Below the pieces are notes generated by a model. That model did not search any database, was not told where the DNA came from, and was given only the letters and a program-made list of their open reading frames with translations. From NCBI GenBank assembly GCA_016784085.1, contig JADHVH010000016.1:1-10214 (forward strand): a stretch of DNA of 10,214 nucleotides, given 5' to 3'. Origin of the DNA: Candidatus Pacearchaeota archaeon (GTDB lineage Archaea > Nanobdellota > Nanobdellia > Pacearchaeales > GW2011-AR1). Position numbers and translations under genes: made by a program. This document shows positions 6,801 through 10,214 of the stretch, in pieces (within the stretch, counting starts at the first letter, position 1; every line of letters starts with the position of its first letter).

Positions 6801-8437
6801 ATCATTTTAAAAATCAAAGAAATGATATTTTGGTTACACCAAATCATAAAATGCTGTTTAAGGAAATTAGGCATAAAAATTATCAATATTCTGAAGCTGA
6901 GAAAATTAGTTATTCTAGAGTAAACTTTTTGAATTCTGGAGAATTTGTAGGTTTAGAAACAAGATTTTTTAATTTACCCTCAATAAAACATAAACAAAAT
7001 AGAAAACATACAAAATATACTCATCAAGAAATTGTTAAAAAAATTCCTATGGATCTTTGGTTGGAGTTTTTAGGATATTATGTTACTGAAGGAGGTTTAC
7101 AAAATAAATATTCTTTCGGAATTCCTCAAAAAGATAAAAGTAATGTGAAATTAATTAGAAAATGTTTAGTTAAACTATCTAAATATGTAGGTTTTTCTCT
7201 TTCTGAAACTAAAGAAGGAGTTTATACAAGATTTCAAATTACAAATGCTCAACTTTTTAGTTATCTTGAAAAAAATTGTGGGAAAACTTGTATTGAAAAG
7301 AAACTTCCTATTGATCTTTCTACTTTTTCAAAGAGACAATTAAAAATTTTATATAACTCTATGATGTTAGGTGATGGTTCTTCTGATGGGAGATCTTATA
7401 GTTCTAGTTCTATTGAATTAATTAATATTTTTCAAGCAATTGCATGTTTAATTGGAAAGTCTGCAAGTTTACATGTACAATATGAAGAAGGATCTAGAGG
7501 AAATAGAGTAACTCTTTATAGAGTTAGTTTATCTAATAAAATTGAACCTTCAATAAAAATGAGTTTAGTAAAAAAAGTAAAGTATAGAGGTAAAGTTTAT
7601 TGTTTTGCTACAAAAACCGGTTTCTTTTTAACTAGAAGAAATGGAAAAATTGCAGTACAAGGAAATACACTTAGAACTCAAACTTCTATCTTAGCAGCTG
7701 CGAACCCAAAAATGGGAAGGTTTGATCCGTTTACACCTGTACCTAATCAAATTGATATGCCACCAGCTTTGATTAACAGATTTGATTTAATTTTTGTTAT
7801 GAGAGATTTACCTAATAAGGAATTAGATACAAATATTGCAACAAGAGTTTTAGAATCACATTCTTATCAAGAACCTGCACCAGATATTGATGCAAAATTA
7901 TTAAGAAAATATTTAGCATTTACAAGACAAAAATGTTTTCCTAAATTAACTGTAGAAGCAATTGAAGAAATAAAAAATTTTTATGTTGATTTGAGGAGTA
8001 CTGGAAGTGATGGAGATAATGCAATTAAACCAATTCCAATTTCTCCAAGACAGTTAGAAGCTATTGTTAGGTTGTCTGAAGCTTCTGCAAAAATTAAATT
8101 AAAAGATAAAGTTGAAAGAGAAGATGCTTTGAGAGCAATTGCATTATTGAAAGGATGTATGGCAGAGATTGGTGTAGATCCAGAAACTGGAAAAGTTGAT
8201 ATGGATAGAATTACAACTGGATTAACTGCTTCTACAAGAGGAAGAATACTAGAAGTTAGAAATACTATTTTTGAACTTTGTGATGAGAAAGATGGGCCAA
8301 TAAGTGTTGAAGAAGATTTGAAACCAAAAGTTTTTGATAAAGGGGTTACAGAACAAAAGTTAGAGGAAGCAATTGAGAAGTTAAAGAGGAGCGGAGATAT
8401 ATTTGAACCTAAAAAAGGTTGGTTGCAGAAGATTTAA
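3809..8437 (+). CDS. mcm: MCM replicative DNA helicase precursor with two inteins
   Basis: This 1542-residue precursor contains the archaeal MCM helicase, the ring-shaped motor that unwinds DNA at replication forks. Exteins are residues 1-327, 856-944 and 1287-1542 and join to a 672-residue protein, the usual size. The N-terminal domain holds a zinc ribbon (C127, C130, C149, C151; the second pair is CxC rather than CxxC). Walker A is GDPGCGK (321-327) completed by S856 after splicing. Walker B is DEMDK (913-917), sensor 1 is N1299 in AAANPKMGRFD, and the arginine finger is R1324 in NRFDLIF. A winged-helix domain ends the protein (about 1468-1542). The frame is unbroken, so the inserts must be removed at the protein level. 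Both inteins interrupt the ATPase core, so activity should depend on splicing. The ATG start fits family N-termini and the -30 TATA box. Confidence 0.97.
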   Translation: MTLDASEQMEKFQDFVEQSYQKELHENVSKGYDFLVLDFFELTKFDPRLADQLLEEPEETLKAAEIALEQFDVRKGFRIRFRNLPKSQEIFIRNLRSKHLSKFIAIEGIIRQSSEVRPQAVSAKFECPSCGNVITMPQIDQQFREPTRCTCGRKGKFRLLSKTLVDVQRLVIEESPENLEGGAQPKRMQVFLREDLVEPRMEKRTTPGTRILVSGMMYEVPIPTRTGGVSTRFDLAMTANYVDPIEEDYSEIIISPEDEKEIRVLARDKKIYERLIASISPSIFGHDRIKEAIMLQLFGGIRKTKKDGTIIRGDLHVLLVGDPGCGKTLFGNSNIFLNDGSIFKIKDYIELNSQKWENHDDCKYQFIKGKRIPSLGHHGKNFESKIKVLWKKPMESLKKITTSTGREIICTLTNPMFVCKDGKVNALKTKELEVGNYLACPRIVDIEGRRQKLNFKFNESKRGKKIIFPKETSNEFWRVLGYLVSEGYCAYANLRFTNSSKILLNDYNNCIKNLFGFEPGKYFYGDCWDYIVSYVNFSKFLYAIDSNIFKLSGEKRVPKLLFKCTKEEIRNFLRAYYDGDAHVNDRSIEVSSKSKKLLEEIRILLLRFGIQSQLHLKIGSATNTKKKLKRRYYRLSISGEDIEKYYREISFLSPEKKISLEKILDKIRNTNIDIVPNISKILKRVRNKLRMTQFDLDIPRSSYQHYERGDRNPSRDALQRIVNAFALRIAILDYAKNQEMFRVSNLRNVLSVSQEGLSKSVNCSQSLVGLYERDVLKSDEKMQIFVGALKEEINLIFNDLSIFEDLQNLCKLAYSDIFWDKIVTIEDYYSNEKWLYDIEVEETHNFIANGFYVHNSQMLTFVNKAAPKARYVAGRSASGAGLTASVVKDEFLRGWALEAGAMVLADKGVLVLDEMDKISSEDTSALHEAMEQQHISIAKANIQACYSEDTEVLTNEGWKKYYEVKNKKIAQYDPKSRTIQLLPHKGLFVYEYKNKEMYHFKNQRNDILVTPNHKMLFKEIRHKNYQYSEAEKISYSRVNFLNSGEFVGLETRFFNLPSIKHKQNRKHTKYTHQEIVKKIPMDLWLEFLGYYVTEGGLQNKYSFGIPQKDKSNVKLIRKCLVKLSKYVGFSLSETKEGVYTRFQITNAQLFSYLEKNCGKTCIEKKLPIDLSTFSKRQLKILYNSMMLGDGSSDGRSYSSSSIELINIFQAIACLIGKSASLHVQYEEGSRGNRVTLYRVSLSNKIEPSIKMSLVKKVKYRGKVYCFATKTGFFLTRRNGKIAVQGNTLRTQTSILAAANPKMGRFDPFTPVPNQIDMPPALINRFDLIFVMRDLPNKELDTNIATRVLESHSYQEPAPDIDAKLLRKYLAFTRQKCFPKLTVEAIEEIKNFYVDLRSTGSDGDNAIKPIPISPRQLEAIVRLSEASAKIKLKDKVEREDALRAIALLKGCMAEIGVDPETGKVDMDRITTGLTASTRGRILEVRNTIFELCDEKDGPISVEEDLKPKVFDKGVTEQKLEEAIEKLKRSGDIFEPKKGWLQKI
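5852..5986 (+). other. XRE/Cro-type helix-turn-helix unit 1 inside intein 1
   Basis: Precursor residues 682-726 read as a Cro/C1-type HTH: a basic first helix (KRVRNKLRMTQ), a short turn, a recognition-helix-like PRSSYQHYERG and the characteristic ERGDRNPSRDALQRI. It lies after the second LAGLIDADG motif and probably helps the endonuclease grip its DNA site. That role is inferred from family knowledge. Confidence 0.75.
6041..6175 (+). other. XRE-type helix-turn-helix unit 2 inside intein 1
   Basis: Precursor residues 745-789 repeat the XRE pattern: LRNVLSVSQEGLSKSVNCS followed by QSLVGLYERD. It lacks the RNPS tail of unit 1 and is more diverged. Two tandem HTH units suggest either a duplicated DNA-binding arm or a site made of two half-sites. 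Confidence 0.65.
6641..7666 (+). mobile_element. Intein 2 of MCM, before sensor 1; LAGLIDADG endonuclease
   Basis: A 342-residue intein (precursor residues 945-1286) between AKANIQA and TLRTQTSILAAANPK, where uninterrupted MCMs read continuously through AKAGI-A-TLN. It starts with Cys (CYSEDTEVLTNEG, block A) and has a complete block B, TPNH, with T66 and H69. Two LAGLIDADG motifs are present: FLGYYVTEGG with E150 and MMLGDGSSDG with D245. The C-terminal end is VYCFATKTGFFLTRRNGK...VQGN followed by Thr. The penultimate residue is Gly instead of His and the block F His is absent, a variant found in a recognisable group of inteins with an RRNGK block. Thr is the acceptor nucleophile. Unlike intein 1 it has no HTH units and looks fully able to splice. 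Confidence 0.92.
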
Positions 8438-8440
8438 ATA
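8433..8440 (+). promoter_or_regulatory. TATA box of the tiny-gene operon, overlapping the mcm stop codon
   Basis: TTTAAATA begins exactly 30 nt before ATG 8463, follows purine-rich GCAGAAGA, and contains the mcm TAA stop (8435-8437). Its position is the main evidence that the 32-codon ORF at 8463 is expressed. Confidence 0.6.
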
Positions 8441-8455
8441 AGAGTAGTTTGTTTC

Positions 8456-8462
8456 TTTTTTT
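8456..8462 (+). terminator. T7 run after mcm
   Basis: Seven T in a row lie 18 bases after the mcm stop and directly touch the ATG at 8463. It is a plausible U-tract terminator for mcm; because the downstream gene should be leaderless, the run would not be part of that gene's message. Confidence 0.45.
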
Positions 8463-8561
8463 ATGGCAAGAGCAATGTGGGATGGTTTTAGTTTAATGAA
8501 AATATTTCAGAAATTCTTAGTTAGGTTTTTTTTAAGTGGGTTTTATTTTTTAGTTTTATGA
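8463..8561 (+). CDS. Tiny protein of 32 aa, first gene of a small operon
   Basis: A 32-codon ORF beginning MARAMWDGFS and ending in an aromatic, hydrophobic tail (about residues 18-32) with K17 and R21. I recognise no family. Expression is suggested by a TATA box at -30 (TTTAAATA at 8433-8440) and by an ATGA overlap: its TGA (8559-8561) overlaps the ATG (8558-8560) of the next gene, a classic mark of translational coupling. The tail may insert into or lie along the membrane. Alternatively the ORF is a short leader whose translation delivers ribosomes to the next start. Confidence 0.5.
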   Translation: MARAMWDGFSLMKIFQKFLVRFFLSGFYFLVL

Positions 8562-8779
8562 TTGAAAAAGATTTAAAATTGTTAAGGAATAATAAATTTA
8601 TGTTTGTAATTTCATTTAGTTTTTTGGCTACAATTTTTCTTTTAAATGCTTTGTTTGATTTTACCAAAAGGTTGATAAATAATTCTTCTTTAATATTGTT
8701 AGTATTATTAATATTTTATTTTTTTGTTTGGATAGGTATAAAAAGAAAGATATGGAGGTCAAAAAATGGATTTAGATGA
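8558..8779 (+). CDS. Small hypothetical membrane protein with two TM helices (73 aa)
   Basis: A 73-residue protein with two hydrophobic segments, about 15-34 (FMFVISFSFLATIFLLNALF) and 44-61 (SLILLVLLIFYFFVWIGI). Basic residues at the N-terminus (KDLKLLRNNK) and C-terminus (KRKIWRSK) predict a hairpin with both ends in the cytoplasm. No family is recognised. Its ATG shares ATGA with the preceding stop, and it has no obvious SD or correctly spaced TATA box of its own, so it is probably translated by coupling. Its last codons contain the GGAGGT that serves the next tiny gene, whose start lies 14 bases before this stop. The overlaps suggest that the three products are made together. Confidence 0.6.
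   Translation: MIEKDLKLLRNNKFMFVISFSFLATIFLLNALFDFTKRLINNSSLILLVLLIFYFFVWIGIKRKIWRSKNGFR
8754..8759 (+). promoter_or_regulatory. Strong Shine-Dalgarno GGAGGT inside the 73-aa gene
   Basis: GGAGGT, a near-perfect anti-16S match, lies six bases before ATG 8766. It is embedded in the end of an overlapping gene in a different frame, so its presence argues that the 29-codon ORF downstream is translated. Confidence 0.7.
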
Positions 8780-8855
8780 TTGGACGCCTATTTTAGTATT
8801 TATGGTAGTAGTTTCAATTTTTTTTATTGTTGGAAAGCTTCTTGGTTGGTTGTAG
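8766..8855 (+). CDS. Tiny single-pass membrane protein of 29 aa
   Basis: A 29-residue ORF with an acidic start (MDLDDWTP), one hydrophobic segment (about 9-23, ILVFMVVVSIFFIVG) and a short KLLGWL end. No family is recognised. It has the best ribosome binding site in the window (GGAGGT, six-base spacer) and overlaps the end of the 73-aa membrane-protein gene by 14 nt in another frame. Co-expression of two or three mini membrane proteins suggests subunits of one small complex, by analogy with the small accessory subunits of membrane complexes, but no partner is visible nearby. It is shorter than most automatic gene callers accept. Confidence 0.6.
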   Translation: MDLDDWTPILVFMVVVSIFFIVGKLLGWL

Positions 8856-8867
8856 AGTTTTAGTATA

Positions 8868-8885
8868 GATTATAAATTCATAATC
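8868..8885 (+). repeat. Inverted repeat GATTAT-N6-ATAATC over a promoter
   Basis: Perfect six-base arms flank a six-base spacer, covering the TATA box of the 77-aa gene. It could be an operator for a dimeric regulator, or a weak hairpin ending the tiny-gene transcript since TTTTATT follows. In A+T-rich DNA such a dyad can also occur by chance. Confidence 0.35.
8869..8876 (+). promoter_or_regulatory. TATA box of the 77-aa gene
   Basis: ATTATAAA begins 58 nt before ATG 8927, predicting a start near 8899 and a 28-nt leader. This is the same geometry as the main tbp box, and like tbp the gene has a good SD. Confidence 0.5.
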
Positions 8886-8915
8886 TTTTATTAAAAGAAT
8901 TTCTTAAATTGTTTT

Positions 8916-8921
8916 GAGGTG
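8916..8921 (+). promoter_or_regulatory. Shine-Dalgarno GAGGTG of the 77-aa gene
   Basis: GAGGTG lies five bases before ATG 8927 and matches the archaeal GGAGGTG consensus, supporting this start. Confidence 0.7.
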
Positions 8922-8926
8922 GTATT

Positions 8927-9160
8927 ATGAATGAAATTATTTTTGAAAAATTTGTCCGTTTGAAAAAAGTTGTTGATGAAGGTGATAATGGAAGTATTTC
9001 TATAAGTTATGAAACTGATTTTGATGAAAGTGATAATTTATCTAAGAGTCCTTGGCAATTTTCTAAGGTTGAAGTGAAAATTGATGATAAAGGGAGATTT
9101 CATAGTGTGGCTTATGGGGATAAATGTTTTTCAGAAGCAGTTAGTGTTTATCAGGGATAG
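8927..9160 (+). CDS. Hypothetical acidic small protein (77 aa)
   Basis: A 77-residue soluble-looking protein with no signal peptide, membrane segment, cysteine pair or motif that I recognise. It is acidic in its middle (residues 17-37, many Asp and Glu), with alternating hydrophobic and polar stretches (SISISYETDF, FSKVEVKIDDKGRFHSVAY) that suggest a small beta-rich domain. The good SD and an appropriate TATA box make it a credible gene. It stands between the tiny membrane-protein cluster and the thioredoxin reductase-like gene, but separate promoters on both sides mean that the order says little about its function. Confidence 0.6.
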   Translation: MNEIIFEKFVRLKKVVDEGDNGSISISYETDFDESDNLSKSPWQFSKVEVKIDDKGRFHSVAYGDKCFSEAVSVYQG

Positions 9161-9165
9161 ATATT

Positions 9166-9173
9166 TTTATATA
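9166..9173 (+). promoter_or_regulatory. TATA box of the thioredoxin reductase-like gene (leaderless)
   Basis: TTTATATA begins exactly 30 nt before ATG 9196 and only six bases after the stop codon of the 77-aa gene. It supports ATG 9196 over the in-frame TTG at 9187. Confidence 0.65.
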
Positions 9174-9195
9174 TCTTTAATTCTGTTTGCTTAGT

Positions 9196-10089
9196 ATGGA
9201 AGATGTTATTATTGTAGGTGGAGGAACAGCAGGATTGGCTGCAGGATTATATTCAGCAAGGTATAAATTGAAAACTAGAATTTTAGTTAAAGAAGTTGGT
9301 GGAACAGGAAATGAAGCTCATTTAGTTGATAATTGGATTGGTAGTCCTGGTATTACTGGTTTAGATTTAATGGATAATTTCGTTAAGCATGTGAAAAGTA
9401 ATGATGTTCCAATTGACACTGAAGAAGTTACAAAAGTTAGTAAAGAAGGAGATAAATTTATTTTGGAAACTAGTTCTGGAAAAAAGTTTGAAAGTAAAAG
9501 TGTTATTTTTGCAAATGGTATGAAACATAGAAAGTTAGGGATAACTGGTGAAAAAGATTATGAAGGAAAAGGTGTACATTATTGTTATACTTGTGATGGT
9601 CCTCTTTATGGAGGGAAAACTGTTGCATTGATTGGTGGAAGTGATTCTGCAGCTTTAGGTGCTTTGTTTATGGCAGAACATGCTGAGAAAGTTTATGTAA
9701 TTTATAGAAAAGCAAAATTAAGAGCTGAACCAGTTTCTACAGAAGCAGTATATAATCACCCTAAGATAGAAGTAATTCATGATACAAATGTAACCGAAAT
9801 TTATGGAGAACAATTTGTTACTGGTGTGAAAACTGATACTGGTAAAGATATTAAGCTAGATGGAGTGTTTATTGAAATTGGACATTTGCCACAAAGTGAT
9901 TTACCAAAACAAGTTGGTGTTGAAATTGATGAAAGAGGTTTTGTAAATGTTGATAAAGATTTTAAAACAAATGTAGAAGGAGTTTTTGCTGCAGGAGATA
10001 TTACAAATTCAACAAGTTTAAAACAATTTATTACTTCAGCTTCGCAAGGATCAATAGCTGCACAAACAGCTTATCTTTATTTGAAATAA
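9196..10089 (+). CDS. trxB: Thioredoxin reductase-like FAD/NAD(P)H flavoprotein
   Basis: A 297-residue low-molecular-weight thioredoxin reductase-type enzyme, slightly short for the family (about 300-320). The FAD-binding GGGTAG is at 8-13 and the second nucleotide-binding GGSDSA at 147-152. The redox-active pair is C130-Y-T-C133, where most family members have CATC. The FAD-contacting GVFAAGD is at 262-268. It should pass electrons from a reduced nicotinamide cofactor through FAD to the disulfide and on to thioredoxin or a similar small protein in the cytoplasm. The segment that normally reads HRRxxxR and selects NADPH is YRKAKLR (170-176), so NADPH preference is less certain. No thioredoxin gene is in the window. 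The start is ATG 9196, from the TATA box at -30 and the immediate MEDVIIVGGG; an in-frame TTG at 9187 is less likely. Confidence 0.88.
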   Translation: MEDVIIVGGGTAGLAAGLYSARYKLKTRILVKEVGGTGNEAHLVDNWIGSPGITGLDLMDNFVKHVKSNDVPIDTEEVTKVSKEGDKFILETSSGKKFESKSVIFANGMKHRKLGITGEKDYEGKGVHYCYTCDGPLYGGKTVALIGGSDSAALGALFMAEHAEKVYVIYRKAKLRAEPVSTEAVYNHPKIEVIHDTNVTEIYGEQFVTGVKTDTGKDIKLDGVFIEIGHLPQSDLPKQVGVEIDERGFVNVDKDFKTNVEGVFAAGDITNSTSLKQFITSASQGSIAAQTAYLYLK

Positions 10090-10095
10090 GAAAGT

Positions 10096-10103
10096 TTTAA
10101 ATA
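10096..10103 (+). promoter_or_regulatory. TATA box of the lipoprotein gene (leaderless)
   Basis: TTTAAATA begins exactly 30 nt before ATG 10126, after purine-rich AAGAAAG. It is identical in sequence and spacing to the box at 8433. Confidence 0.65.
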
Positions 10104-10104
10104 A

Positions 10105-10111
10105 TTTTTTT
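10105..10111 (+). terminator. T7 run after trxB
   Basis: Seven T in a row lie 15 bases after the trxB stop, a plausible archaeal U-tract terminator placed between the next gene's TATA box and its start. Confidence 0.45.
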
Positions 10112-10125
10112 CTTTGTTATTATTT

Positions 10126-10214
10126 ATGAAAAAGGTGATCTTGTTGATTATAGTTCTGTTATTTGTTGTAAGTTGTAGTGTTGATATTGGTCCAGTTGAT
10201 GATTGGAGATCTAC
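10126..10214 (+). CDS. Secreted lipoprotein, N-terminal part only
   Basis: The open frame starts at ATG 10126 and runs off the window after 29 full codons. The product begins MKK, then a hydrophobic stretch (residues 4-15), then VVSC (14-17), which fits a lipobox with Cys17 as the lipid-attached residue. An acidic, proline-containing stretch (SVDIGPVDDW) follows, as expected of a mature lipoprotein. The protein would be exported and anchored on the outer face of the membrane. The mature domain is not visible, so no function can be given. The start is supported by TTTAAATA exactly 30 nt upstream and no SD. Confidence 0.65.
   Translation, partial: MKKVILLIIVLLFVVSCSVDIGPVDDWRS

Noticed and set aside
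6714..6923. Open frame of 69 codons on the plus strand in another frame
   Set aside because: It lies inside intein 2 of MCM, which is in a different frame with clear splicing and endonuclease motifs.
8438..8926. Non-coding RNA gene or CRISPR array in the region between mcm and the 77-aa gene
   Set aside because: No tRNA-like fold, box C/D pair or regular repeat was seen, and the stretch is better explained by three short overlapping ORFs.
9187..9189. TTG start for the thioredoxin reductase-like gene
   Set aside because: The TATA box at 9166 lies 30 nt from ATG 9196, the spacing seen at five other genes, and the FAD motif begins at the usual distance from that ATG.

Overview
The window looks archaeal: it encodes a two-repeat TATA-binding protein (TBP) and an MCM replicative helicase, has TTTATAAA-type boxes ahead of most genes, and shows Shine-Dalgarno (SD) sequences of the GGAGGTG type at a few starts. 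Strong A+T richness, very short spacers and many small proteins suggest a small-genome archaeon, perhaps of the DPANN group (Woesearchaeota/Pacearchaeota-like). That lineage guess is inference.

Left part (1-3167): a possible C-terminal scrap of an upstream gene leads into a hypoxanthine phosphoribosyltransferase (57-683). It converges with a 3-nt gap on a class I/II aminotransferase (minus, 687-1844). A divergent promoter region separates the aminotransferase from a small DedA/VTT-like membrane protein (1921-2382). Next is an uncharacterised protein with an HxH-x6-S-x2-D signature (2442-3083).

Middle (3168-8437): TBP (3168-3716), with three TTTATAAA boxes upstream, is followed by a 1542-residue MCM precursor (3809-8437). 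The precursor carries two LAGLIDADG inteins. Intein 1 (528 aa) sits in the Walker A loop, carries two extra XRE-type helix-turn-helix units, and has Thr at position 1 and Asn in place of the block B His. Intein 2 (342 aa) sits between Walker B and sensor 1. Removing both gives a normal 672-aa MCM.

Right part (8433-10214): three very small overlapping ORFs (32, 73 and 29 aa), at least two of them membrane proteins, form an apparent mini-operon linked by an ATGA overlap and by a strong internal SD. Then come a 77-aa hypothetical protein, a thioredoxin reductase-like flavoprotein (9196-10089) and the start of a lipoprotein gene running off the window.

Across the window six genes have a TATA box whose first base lies exactly 30 nt before the A of the ATG. 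This implies leaderless transcripts and fixes several start codons. Two others (TBP and the 77-aa gene) have their box about 58 nt upstream plus a good SD, implying leaders of about 28 nt. Most genes therefore appear to be transcribed singly; the clear exception is the tiny-gene cluster. No rRNA, tRNA, CRISPR array or insertion sequence was seen.
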